DNA of 64,000 nucleotides. Source: CAWATZ01 sp963784995. Its GTDB lineage: Bacteria > Planctomycetota > Planctomycetia > Gemmatales > Gemmataceae. The stretch covers positions 248,001 through 312,000 of the forward strand of contig CAWATZ010000007.1 of the NCBI GenBank assembly GCA_963784995.1, written 5' to 3'. The notes beneath the pieces were generated by a model. It saw only the letters and a list, made by a program, of their open reading frames with translations. It ran no database searches and was not told the DNA's origin. A program made the position numbers and the translations under genes. Of the stretch, positions 45,962-54,249 are shown piece after piece (position 1 is the first letter of the stretch; the number at the start of each line of letters is the position of its first letter).

Positions 45962-46018
45962 TCGTCGCTCCCGGCTGGTCCTTGATTGCTGGAGGAAACA
46001 GTCCCCCTCATTTATACC

Positions 46019-46456
46019 CTACGTCTCCAGGATCAATGTGACCGGCCCCTCGTTGACCAGCTCCACGTCCATCATGGCTCCGAACCGACCGGTGGCCGTG
46101 GGCACGCCCTGGGCGCGGACGGCGTTGATGAACGCCTCGTACAGAGGAATGGCGATCTCCGGCGCGGCCGCCCCGATAAAGCTGGGCCGCCGGCCCTTGC
46201 GGCAGTCGCCGTAGAGGGTGAACTGACTGACGATCAGGACCCCGCCACCAACGTCGGCGACGCTGAGGTTCATCTTGCCCTGATCGTCGGAGAAGAGGCG
46301 CAGTCCCACGATCTTGTCGGCCAGCCACTGGGCTTTCTCCGGCGTATCGTCCGGGGCGACGCCCAGCAGCACCAGCAGGCCGCGCTCGATGGCGCCGACG
46401 GTCTGGCCGTCAATCACGACCTTCGCCCGGGAGACTCGCTGCAGCACCGCACGCAT
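46019..46456 (-). CDS. dtd: D-aminoacyl-tRNA deacylase
   Basis: 145 residues, full family length. It begins MRAVLQRVSRAKVVIDGQTV and has the catalytic SQFTLYGD motif and the Gly-cisPro motif in NEGPVT that gives chiral proofreading. It hydrolyses D-aminoacyl-tRNA (and Gly-tRNA-Ala) in the cytoplasm. The next gene upstream is divergent; the APC operon begins 57 bp downstream on the same strand. Confidence 0.97.
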   Translation of the reverse strand: MRAVLQRVSRAKVVIDGQTVGAIERGLLVLLGVAPDDTPEKAQWLADKIVGLRLFSDDQGKMNLSVADVGGGVLIVSQFTLYGDCRKGRRPSFIGAAAPEIAIPLYEAFINAVRAQGVPTATGRFGAMMDVELVNEGPVTLILET

Positions 46457-46627
46457 GCTTGCTGGCCTGTTTCAAGGGATGGTTCCGGTTCCCTGACCCT
46501 ATTGAACCATGATTATAGCGACAGATCGGCCGGCGGCGAGGAGATCGCTCTTGACTCGGTTGTTTCCATTCATCACCCTGATTCTGGGACGCCGCGAACC
46601 CGGTACCACTTTTTCAAGGAGCCGCTC

Positions 46628-46888
46628 ATGCCGCAGGACTTCACTCCCCACCAGCAGAAGATCATCAAGCGCTACTATGACAACCTCGACACCATTTCCC
46701 TGCAGCGCCTGGCGGAACTGGTCGGCGAGCTGTATCTGACGGAAGGGAAGAAACGCGAAAAGACCTGGAAGTTGGTCGGCGAATGCTTGCTGAAGCTGGG
46801 TTTGTCCCAGTCGCGCGTCGATCACCTGCTGCAGCAGCGCAAGCCGGAACTGATCGCCGAGGTGGTCAAGGAGATGGAGTCGAAGTGA
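46628..46888 (+). CDS. Small helical protein of unknown function (86 aa)
   Basis: It begins MPQDFTPHQQKIIKRYYDNL and is entirely alpha-helical in appearance, with a two-helix LAELVGELYLTEGKKREKTW segment and a C-terminal acidic helix. AAGGAG lies 6 bases before the ATG, which decides the start. I do not recognise a named family. It is divergent from dtd. Confidence 0.8.
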   Translation: MPQDFTPHQQKIIKRYYDNLDTISLQRLAELVGELYLTEGKKREKTWKLVGECLLKLGLSQSRVDHLLQQRKPELIAEVVKEMESK

Positions 46889-46976
46889 GGGGATTTGTGT
46901 TGCCTGGGCCCGTCAGGACCGCTACCTTGGAGGAATCACGCATCGCAATGGGGAACCAAAGCCCGGGAGGTCTGCT

Positions 46977-47300
46977 GTGGCCCGCACAAGACAGCGCATC
47001 GAAGACATGGACTTTCGCAATGATCCGGACGACGCCGTCACCACGATCATTCCCTACAAAAACGTCCCGGCGCTCATTTCCTATTACCTGGGCATCCTGG
47101 CGCTGTTGCCCCTGATCGGGTTGCTGCCGGGCATCGCGGCCCTGATCCTGGGGATCCTCGGTCTGAAAAAGCGAGCGGCCAACCCGAGCGCCCGCGGAAG
47201 CGTCCACGCCTGGATCGGGATTGTCCTTGGCGGGGGCGCCATCCTGGTCTGGGGGGGAGTGCTGATCTTGATCGTGGTCGCGCTTGTGAACCGCTGGTGA
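46977..47300 (+). CDS. Small membrane protein, DUF4190-like
   Basis: 107 residues. A soluble N-terminus (~30 aa) is followed by two long hydrophobic segments, YYLGILALLPLIGLLPGIAALILGILGL and the C-terminal IGIVLGGGAILVWGGVLILIVVAL, split by a KKRAANPSARGSVHAW loop. This is the DUF4190 pattern. The start is GTG at 46977, supported by GGGAGG six bases upstream. No role is known. Confidence 0.82.
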   Translation: MARTRQRIEDMDFRNDPDDAVTTIIPYKNVPALISYYLGILALLPLIGLLPGIAALILGILGLKKRAANPSARGSVHAWIGIVLGGGAILVWGGVLILIVVALVNRW

Positions 47301-47368
47301 TTCCCCGGTTGTCTTTCCGTCCCCTCCGCGGTATTCTCGGTGCGGTTTCAGGACAGGAGGTCCACGTC

Positions 47369-47962
47369 ATGGAATGGGTATTGCTGGCGACGGGATTCAC
47401 GGGTGCCTGGACGCTGCGGTTCCTCTGGAACATGCTCGTGAAGCTGTTCACGACCCCACCGACGCAGGCGGTCCACTTCTCGCCCAAAGGCGGCTGCACC
47501 GAGGCCATCGTCCGGGAGCTGTGCCTGGCCCGGCGGGAGATCCTGGTGCTGGCCTATTCGTTCACCTCCCGGGCGATCACCGACGCCCTGGTCGAGGCCC
47601 ACCGGCGCGGCGTCCGGGTGGAGATCGTCCTGGATCACAGCAACGAGAAGGAAGAATACACCGACCTGCCTCATCTGCTGGAGCAGGGGCTGAAGCCGCT
47701 GATCGATTCCAAGCACGCCATCGCGCACAACAAGATCATGCTGATCGACAATCGCACGATCATCACCGGCAGCTTCAATTTCACGCACCAGGCCGAGCAA
47801 GAAAATGCTGAGAACATGCTGATCCTGCGCGGCCATCCCGAGCTGGCCCAGCAGTACCGGGAGAACTTCCAGGTCCACAAGGAACACTCCCGCGCGGTCG
47901 GCCAGGTTGCCGCCGCCGCTTCGGCCCGGGGCGCGGCCAACCACGGACGGCGGGCCGCGTGA
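47369..47962 (+). CDS. Membrane-anchored phospholipase D-like nuclease (single HKD)
   Basis: 197 residues from the ATG at 47369, chosen because AGGAGG precedes it. The N-terminal helix (3-21) is probably a membrane anchor. The catalytic motif is H120-N-K122-IMLI-D127, followed by GSFNFTHQAEQENAEN. One HKD motif in a protein of this size is the Nuc/PLD6 layout, which works as a homodimer with phosphodiesterase (often nuclease) activity. Like Nuc/PLD6 homologues it has a downstream basic, low-complexity tail (RGAANHGRRAA). The substrate is not certain. Confidence 0.9.
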   Translation: MEWVLLATGFTGAWTLRFLWNMLVKLFTTPPTQAVHFSPKGGCTEAIVRELCLARREILVLAYSFTSRAITDALVEAHRRGVRVEIVLDHSNEKEEYTDLPHLLEQGLKPLIDSKHAIAHNKIMLIDNRTIITGSFNFTHQAEQENAENMLILRGHPELAQQYRENFQVHKEHSRAVGQVAAAASARGAANHGRRAA

Positions 47963-47998
47963 TCGCCCGTTGGACGTATTCCTCCGGCAAGAAAGATT

Positions 47999-48050
47999 GT
48001 AGGCATCACGCTCCGCGTGATGGCTGCATCACGCGGAGCGTGATGCCTAC
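47999..48050. repeat. GTAGGC-type nested palindrome, copy 2
   Basis: Exact 23-bp arms (GTAGGCATCACGCTCCGCGT...) lie around a 6-base loop and are followed by TCTTT, the same layout, outer hexamer and right flank as the element at 38452 but with a different inner sequence. It is 36 bp downstream of the PLD gene. 48051-48317 holds nothing recognisable. Confidence 0.92.
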
Positions 48051-48317
48051 TCTTTGCGGATCTTCCTTGCCGGGGTAATAGCCGCTCAGGGCCTGCTCGG
48101 TTGGGACCCTGGCCGGTTCGCCCGTGGCTGTCTCCGGCAGGAACTGCGAGGCAGCCAGAAGAGCCTGGCACGAGAAGAACGTTTTGACAGACCAGCCTCG
48201 CCATCCCCTGGGAATGTGCTTTCTCACGGGTGGATCTCTCGGATTGACCAGTCTGGCAAGAGGAGCAAACGCAGCAAGCCTGGCAAGGGCGCGACCCCTG
48301 CCAGGCTTGCGTTTCAG

Positions 48318-48389
48318 AGGCCCCTCCCAGATTCGAACTGGGGATGACGGTTTTGCAAACCGTTGCCTTAGCCACTTGGCGAAGGGGCC
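48318..48389 (-). tRNA. tRNA-Cys (GCA)
   Basis: The 72-nt cloverleaf has acceptor GGCCCCT/AGGGGCC with a U discriminator (expected for Cys), D arm GCC...GGC, anticodon stem ACGGT/ACCGT with loop TTGCAAA (anticodon GCA) and T arm CCCAG-TTCGAAT-CTGGG. CCA is not encoded. It is transcribed away from the VWA gene. Confidence 0.95.
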
Positions 48390-48598
48390 CGCGTTTGTTT
48401 ACTTAACCGAACAATCTGCTTATCGTCAATATCTCCCTGACAGGTTGAGCGGATTTTCTGGTCAGCCTTCTCGAAGGCAGCGAACCGGCAGGACCCGCCG
48501 CCGTGACCTATTCTTGTTCCAGAACCCGGCCGGGTTTTGCTACAATCCCCTGACGTCCCGGTTGACTGAAGAGGCTGCTGCCGAGGGAGGAAGGTTTC

Positions 48599-50020
48599 AT
48601 GCGTGTGCGCCATCGCATTCCATCCATTTTCAATCTGTCGATGGTGGACGTCCTCTGCTGCGCCCTGGGGTGCGTCATCCTCCTGTGGCTGATCAATCTC
48701 CGCCAGGCCAAGGACCACGAGGACGTCACCGCCGAGCAGATGCACCAGGCGGAGGAAAGCCTCCACCGCTTGCAGGTGGACCGCGACGCCGATCAGCGTC
48801 AGCTGACGGTTTATCGCACCCGGGCCGACAGCCTGGAAAAGGAAAAGGCCAGCCTGCTCGACCGGCACGCGACCCTGAGCCGGCAAGTCCTGGACCTGGA
48901 GGCGCAACTGAAGGGCTCGCGGAATCAGGTCACCACCCTCACCGGGCAGGTCACCGCCCTGACCGCCCAGTCCTCCGCCCTGAACCGGAAGCTGGAGACA
49001 ATCACGAAACGGGCCGAGGACCTGCAAGGGGTGGCCGCCCTGGTGCCGGGTCTTCAGGACGAACTCAAGAAGACCCGCGAGAAGCTGGCCCTGAGCCAGG
49101 CCCAGCTGGCCCAGGAGCAGAAGTCGGCCGACGCGACCAGCAAGAGCCTGGAAGGAGTGCGCTCGGCCCGGGCCGCCCTGGAGCGCGACCTGCAGGCCCG
49201 CAACCGCGAACTGGCCGACTTGCGGCCGTACAAGGATCGCTTCGCGGCCGGCGAGCAGAAGATTGCTTCCCTGGAAAAGCTGCTGGCCGAGCGCGGCCGG
49301 GAAGCGCTGCTGTCCCTCCAGGCGATGGAGGCGCTGAAGGAGGAAAACCGGATCTGGAAGGCCGAGGCGGCAAGGGCGCGGTCGGCGGTCGAGAATCGCT
49401 TTGCCGGCATCGCCCTGACCGGCCGGCGAGTCATTTTCCTGGTGGACATGTCGGGCAGCATGGAGCTGGTGGAAGAGAAGACGGCCGCCCCCGGCAAGTG
49501 GGGCGAGGTGGCGGCCACGGTCGCCAAGGTGATGCGCAGCCTGCCGCACCTGCAGAAGTTCCAGGTGATTGTCTTTGCCGAGAGGGTCAGCTACCTGCTG
49601 GGCGACGAGAACGGCTGGATCGACTATGACCCCCAGACCAGCGCCGCCCGGGTGGAGCAGGCCCTGAACCGGCGCAAGCCCCAGGGCGGCACCAACATGT
49701 ACGCTGCCTTCCAGGCGGCGTTCCGCTTCCGCCCCGCCGGACTGGACACGGTCTATCTGCTCTCCGACGGTCTGCCCAACCTCGGCGAGGGGGTGCCCGA
49801 GTCGGTGGCCCGCACCTTGAAGGAGTTCGACCTGAGCGACCGGCTCGCCAGGTACGTACGCAAGACCATGAACAACGACTGGAACAGCAAGGCGTCCGCG
49901 TATCCGCGCGTGAAGATCAACACCATCGGCTTCTTCTACGAAAGCCCCGACGTCGGCTCCTTCCTGTGGGCCCTGGCCCGCGAGAACGACGGCAGCTTTG
50001 TGGGCATGTCCCGGCCGTGA
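48599..50020 (+). CDS. Membrane-anchored coiled-coil protein with VWA domain
   Basis: 473 residues. One N-terminal membrane helix (VDVLCCALGCVILLWLINL) is followed by ~220 residues of continuous coiled coil. The C-terminal von Willebrand A domain has a complete MIDAS: DMSGSM, then the threonine in GGTNMYAAF and the aspartate in LLSDGLPN. The layout of anchor, stalk and metal-dependent binding head suggests a periplasmic or surface tether that binds a protein ligand. The gene follows AGGAAGG before ATG and is convergent with the kinase at 50035, 14 bp away. Confidence 0.92.
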   Translation: MRVRHRIPSIFNLSMVDVLCCALGCVILLWLINLRQAKDHEDVTAEQMHQAEESLHRLQVDRDADQRQLTVYRTRADSLEKEKASLLDRHATLSRQVLDLEAQLKGSRNQVTTLTGQVTALTAQSSALNRKLETITKRAEDLQGVAALVPGLQDELKKTREKLALSQAQLAQEQKSADATSKSLEGVRSARAALERDLQARNRELADLRPYKDRFAAGEQKIASLEKLLAERGREALLSLQAMEALKEENRIWKAEAARARSAVENRFAGIALTGRRVIFLVDMSGSMELVEEKTAAPGKWGEVAATVAKVMRSLPHLQKFQVIVFAERVSYLLGDENGWIDYDPQTSAARVEQALNRRKPQGGTNMYAAFQAAFRFRPAGLDTVYLLSDGLPNLGEGVPESVARTLKEFDLSDRLARYVRKTMNNDWNSKASAYPRVKINTIGFFYESPDVGSFLWALARENDGSFVGMSRP

Positions 50021-50034
50021 GACGGCCTTTGATC

Positions 50035-52524
50035 TCAATTCGCCTCCCGAGGAGTCGGAGCCGCAAGCAACTTTTCGAGGGCGGCGGGGTCCACTGGCTT
50101 GACCAGGTGGGCGTCGAACCCCGCCTCCTGCGACCGGCGCCGGTCCTCCTCCTGCCCCCATCCGGTGCAGGCCACCAGCATCATGCCCTTCCCCCAGGGT
50201 TCCTGCCGAATCCGCCGGGCGGCGTCATAGCCGTTCAACCTCGGCATGCCGATGTCCAGCAGTACGATTTCCGGCAGGAATGCCGCCGCCACGTCCAGCG
50301 CCTGCAGCCCGTCGTGGGCCGTGCGCGTGTCATGGCCCTGGAGTGCCAGCATCATGGCCAGGCTGGCAGCCGCGTCCCGATTGTCGTCCACGACGAGAAT
50401 GCGCCGCGGGGAGTGGCTTCTGCTGACCGCGCGGGTCGGGTCGTCATTTCCCTGGGGGCCGCCCTGGGCCAGCGGTAAGCGAACGACGACCTCGGTTCCC
50501 CGGCCGACGCCTGTGCTGTGAGCCGCCACGGTCCCGCCATGCATCTCCACCAGGCCCTTGACCAGCGCCAGGCCAATTCCCAGCCCGCCTTGCGCTCGCT
50601 CCAGGCTGTGATCGACCTGGGAGAAGAGGGTGAACAGGTTCGGCAGCGCCCCGGTGGGGATGCCGATCCCATTGTCCCGCACCGTGACCACAACCTCACG
50701 CGGATTGCATTCGGCGGACAGTTCAATGCGCCCACCCGGGTCGGTGTACTTGGCGCTGTTGTTCAGCAAGTTCCAGAACACCTGCGCCAGCCGGGTGAGG
50801 TCGGCATCGAGGTAAACCGCCTGGGAAGGCAGGGTCACGAGGAGCGAGTGCCCCTTTGAGTCCAGGAGCGGGCGAGCGGTCTCGACGGCATTTTCGACCA
50901 CGGCAGCCAGGGCAATGCGGGCCTTGCGGAGTTCCAGCTTGTTGCGCGTGATGCGCGAGACGTCGAGCAGGTCGTCTACCAGGCGGACCATCTGCCCGAG
51001 CTGCCGCTCCATCATCTCCAGGGCTTGATCTCGTGCCGGGCCCTGGTCTGCCAGACGCAGGATTTGCAGCCCCGTGCGCAGCGGGGCCAGCGGATTGCGC
51101 AGTTCGTGGGCCAGGATGGCCAGGAACTCGTTCTTGCGCTGGTCGGCCTCGCGCAGGGCTGCTTCCAGCCGCTTGCGGTCCTCGATGTCGGTTTGCAGGA
51201 CCTCGCGATGCTTGCGGTCCTCCTCTTCCGCTTGCCTCTGTTCGGTCACGTCCCGGAACACAAGGATGACGCCGGTGACGATGCCATTCTGATCCCGAAT
51301 TGGTGCAGCGCTGTCGGCAATGGGCCGCTCCGTGCCGTCCCGGGCAATGAGGAGCGTGTGGTTGGCCAGTCCGACGATCCGGCCTTCGCGCAGCGCCCTG
51401 GCCACGGGGTTTTCGACCGGCAGCTGGCTCTGCTCGTTGACGATGTTGAACACCGTCGCCAGGGGCATCCCAAATGCTCCGGTCTGTTCAGACCACCCCG
51501 TGAGCGCTTCGGCGATCGGGTTGAGCAGGGTGACCCGGCCCTCGCTGTCGGTTGCGATCACACCATCGCCGATGCTGTGCAGCGTCACCCGCAGGCGTTC
51601 TCGTTCCTCCCAGATGGCGGCGGCGTGGGCTTCCGCCGCCCGGCGTGCCGCCGCCTCTTCCTGCAGGCGGCGGGCGTTCTCCTCGGCCTGCTTCCGCTCA
51701 GTCCTGTCCCGGACGATCTTGGAGAAGCCGCGCAGGCACCCGCCCTCATCCCGCAAGGCCGTGATGACGACACTGGCCCAGAAACGGGAGCTGTTCTTCC
51801 GCACCCGCCAGCCCTCCTCCTCGAATTGCCCCTCGGCGATGGCCGTCTGGAGTTCCTGTTCAGGCTTGCCGGAGTGAACCTCCTCAGGCGGGTAGAAGCG
51901 GGAGAAATGCTGGCCGGTGATCTCTTCGGCCCGGTAGCCCTTGAGGCGCTCCGCCCCGGGGTTCCACGAAGCGACCCGACCGGACGGGTCCAGCATGAAG
52001 ATGGCATGGTCTCGTGTGCCCTCGACGAGGAGGCGGAAGCGTTCCTCGCTGGCCCGCAGCGCCGCGACCTGGCGTGCCAGCTCGGCGTTGGCCCTGGCCA
52101 GGGCGTTCTCCGTCTCCTTGCGGGCGGCGATCTCGCGCTCCAGTTCTTCGGGTGTGCGCATCGCCAGGGCTTTCGGAGTGACGGGGATCAGGGCCAGGAC
52201 CGTTCCCCAGGAGACAATGGCCGTGCCCAGCTTGATGAGCCCGGCCAGCCGGTAGGCCGGCCACCAGAAGAGAAGGGCCTCCATCAGGTGCGTCGTGCCG
52301 CAGGCCAGGATAAACGCTCCGAACAGCAGGAAGATCGTGCGGAACGGGATGTCCTTGCGGCGCAGGACAAAGTAGGCAAGCACGCAGGGGATGGCGACGT
52401 AGGCCGACCACACTCCCAGGTCGGACAGGACGTGCAAGAAGCCATGTCCCGCAGTCCACCGCCCGCACTGCCAGCGAGGAGAGAAGTCCGACGTGTCGAA
52501 CAGCCTTGTCAGAAAATCGAACAT
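50035..52524 (-). CDS. Hybrid histidine kinase with ETR1-like ethylene-binding membrane domain
   Basis: 829 residues from the ATG at 52524 (GGAGG seven bases upstream). Three N-terminal helices (~30-110) carry LSDLGVWSAYVAIP and FGAFILACGTTHLMEA. These align with plant ETR1 at a constant offset of ten: D35, Y42, I45, P46, I72, C75 and H79 correspond to ETR1 D25, Y32, I35, P36, I62, C65 and H69, all needed for copper/ethylene binding. Then follow a coiled coil, two PAS domains (~165-290, ~310-430), HisKA LAILAHELRNPLAPL (H473), HATPase NLLNNSAKYTD and GGLGIGLALVKG, and a receiver (D757 in LLDIGMPRL). There is no GAF domain, unlike ETR1 itself. The likely role is sensing ethylene or a similar small molecule at the membrane. 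Confidence 0.93.
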   Translation of the reverse strand: MFDFLTRLFDTSDFSPRWQCGRWTAGHGFLHVLSDLGVWSAYVAIPCVLAYFVLRRKDIPFRTIFLLFGAFILACGTTHLMEALLFWWPAYRLAGLIKLGTAIVSWGTVLALIPVTPKALAMRTPEELEREIAARKETENALARANAELARQVAALRASEERFRLLVEGTRDHAIFMLDPSGRVASWNPGAERLKGYRAEEITGQHFSRFYPPEEVHSGKPEQELQTAIAEGQFEEEGWRVRKNSSRFWASVVITALRDEGGCLRGFSKIVRDRTERKQAEENARRLQEEAAARRAAEAHAAAIWEERERLRVTLHSIGDGVIATDSEGRVTLLNPIAEALTGWSEQTGAFGMPLATVFNIVNEQSQLPVENPVARALREGRIVGLANHTLLIARDGTERPIADSAAPIRDQNGIVTGVILVFRDVTEQRQAEEEDRKHREVLQTDIEDRKRLEAALREADQRKNEFLAILAHELRNPLAPLRTGLQILRLADQGPARDQALEMMERQLGQMVRLVDDLLDVSRITRNKLELRKARIALAAVVENAVETARPLLDSKGHSLLVTLPSQAVYLDADLTRLAQVFWNLLNNSAKYTDPGGRIELSAECNPREVVVTVRDNGIGIPTGALPNLFTLFSQVDHSLERAQGGLGIGLALVKGLVEMHGGTVAAHSTGVGRGTEVVVRLPLAQGGPQGNDDPTRAVSRSHSPRRILVVDDNRDAAASLAMMLALQGHDTRTAHDGLQALDVAAAFLPEIVLLDIGMPRLNGYDAARRIRQEPWGKGMMLVACTGWGQEEDRRRSQEAGFDAHLVKPVDPAALEKLLAAPTPREAN

Positions 52525-52773
52525 CGAAGTTCCTCCCGCCGCCAGGCGGTTGTCTCGCGGAGCAATGCAGGAACGGAATGGGCACAAACATCCCCAAAGG
52601 GAGTGCGCGCAACCGGAAGTAGAGAAGATGGTCGAGTTCGAGCGGTCCCGCCAGGTCATTGTACCCGAGGCAGGTCCATCAGCAAGGTGGAGGCAGTCGC
52701 CGGAAACGGGAACGGGCGTGGTGGAAGGACCAGAGGAGGATGGCGCCACACCAGGAGGGGCGGTTGAGCAAAC

Positions 52774-52956
52774 CTACTCCTTCTGGTCTTCCTTTTTGCC
52801 CGGGGAGCCGCCAAACGCCAGAGCGCAGAAGATCCCAAAGATCGCACCGACCGCGCCGCCAAGCCAGGGATTGGTGTGAAACCTCACAGAGGCACAAATA
52901 AACACCCAGGCCGGGACGAAGATGGCAAAGCAGATGAACAGTCTTAGCCCCTTCAT
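52774..52956 (-). CDS. Small two-helix membrane protein (60 aa)
   Basis: MKGLRLFICFAIFVPAWVFI opens helix 1; helix 2 is GGAVGAIFGIFCALAFG; the tail GKKEDQKE is charged. The pattern of a short basic start and polar tail is typical of real small inner-membrane proteins. A longer upstream start is possible but adds unconvincing sequence. The gene lies between the lipoprotein gene's stop and the kinase start, on the same strand. The function is unknown. Confidence 0.6.
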   Translation of the reverse strand: MKGLRLFICFAIFVPAWVFICASVRFHTNPWLGGAVGAIFGIFCALAFGGSPGKKEDQKE

Positions 52957-53009
52957 CCCGTCAGCATGTCGCGTTTCTGCGTCAAGAGCCAGGCTCCGGG
53001 TCGAGGCGG

Positions 53010-54005
53010 TCACCGCTTCTTGCTGGCTTGCTCGACAAACCGGTCGATCAGCTGCTCCCGTCCAGTGGCTTGCCGTCAATCTTGATGGGCCTGGGGTTGC
53101 CGACGTGGAGGAACAGCGCCTGTTCCTGGTCGGGATCGTGGGGGCGATCGTCGGCGTAGGTCAGGCGGATCGGCTTCCCTTTCGCGCCCAGCACCAGCGA
53201 GAGCCGGCCGACCTTGTAATTGACCTCGATGTCGATCGGCTGCACCAGAGTGCGCAGTTCCTTCAGGGCCGCGGGGCCGATGAGCGGGTCTTCCGCGATC
53301 TTGCGCGCATCCGGCCGTGACGGGGACGGTCAGGCGAATGGCCTCCGGCTCGAACTCGATCCAGGGGAAACTCCCCTTGGCGACGGACTCCTTGATGCGC
53401 CGGAGCGATGGCCTGTCAAAGTTCTCGGCCATCAGGGCCAGGCCCAGGAAGGCCTTTACCAGGGCGCCCATCCCCAACTCGTCGGCAGCTTGCTTGTTTT
53501 CCGTTGCCTCCTTGATGAGCCTCTTGACGTTGTCCAGTGCCACCTCGGGGTCGTCGGGCATGTTGGTGCGAACCTCTGCCGAGATGGCCTCGTTAAGAAA
53601 CCTGGCAAACGCATCCCGATCCACGATCGTCACCTTGCGCTCCGCGCACAGCGATCGCTTACGTGCCGGGTCGGTGTAGAAGCGCAAGGGGTCGAAGCGC
53701 ATTTGCTTGAGAAGCGGGTCATCCGGGTTCGCGACCGTATTCCCCGTGAACACGAAGAAACTGAGATCGTCTTTTTTGAGCCCCTCCAGGTCGGTCTTGG
53801 CCTTGTCCAGGCTGGCGTTGTTGCCCCGGAGGCAGCTCAGTCCTTCAAAGACGTAGTACATCCGCACTTCCTTGGAATCGCGCGGCACGACCATCACCAG
53901 GGTCTTCTTCTCGATCACCAGGCAGCCTGACAGCCAGGGCAAGGTCAGACACGCCAGGGCGCAGACGAGCCAGTGCCGTCGGGAGGGTGCGGATTGGGAA
54001 AACAT
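53010..54005 (-). CDS. Lipoprotein of unknown function (two indels in frame)
   Basis: The ATG at 54005 opens a signal sequence ending LTLPWLSGC, a lipobox. The body (~330 residues) has FYTDPARKRSLCAERKVTIV and a helical stretch near VKRLIKEATENKQAADELG. The frame breaks at ~53315 (one extra G; VPVT should run on into PDARKIAEDPLIGP) and again at ~53050 (a base missing in a G run; KPLDG should continue EQLIDRFVEQASKKR with a stop at 53010). Both continuations make sense, so I treat it as one intact gene. I do not recognise the family. Its start is preceded by the long palindrome at 54093. Confidence 0.75.
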
Positions 54006-54092
54006 GATTGGTGTCCTCGGACCACGGGAATTGGGCCTGCTGCAGGAGGATACCCACCCTGCCCTCATGCGGTTTCGCAGGTGTCTCTCCTC

Positions 54093-54221
54093 CCGTGGGC
54101 GCGCTGCGCGACCCACGGCTGGGATCTGCAACCCCTTCGGGGTTGGTGGACAACGGAGGCCCGGTTTTCTACCCCGAAGGGGTTGCAGATCCCAGCCGTG
54201 GGTCGCGCAGCGCACCCACGG
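54093..54221. repeat. Long palindrome with 51-bp arms
   Basis: Arms 54093-54143 and 54171-54221 match at 50 of 51 positions around a 27-base centre. Within each arm there are smaller fold-backs (CCGTGGG...CCCACGG and ACCCCTTCGGGGT). It lies between the stop of the TPR-oxygenase gene and the start of the lipoprotein gene, which run in the same direction, and would form a very stable RNA hairpin. Confidence 0.93.
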
Positions 54222-54249
54222 AACGGGACAGGCCTGCCGCGAAATGTGC

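Noticed and set aside
46019..46328. Alternative frames over dtd
   Set aside because: The dtd frame has all catalytic motifs at normal length.
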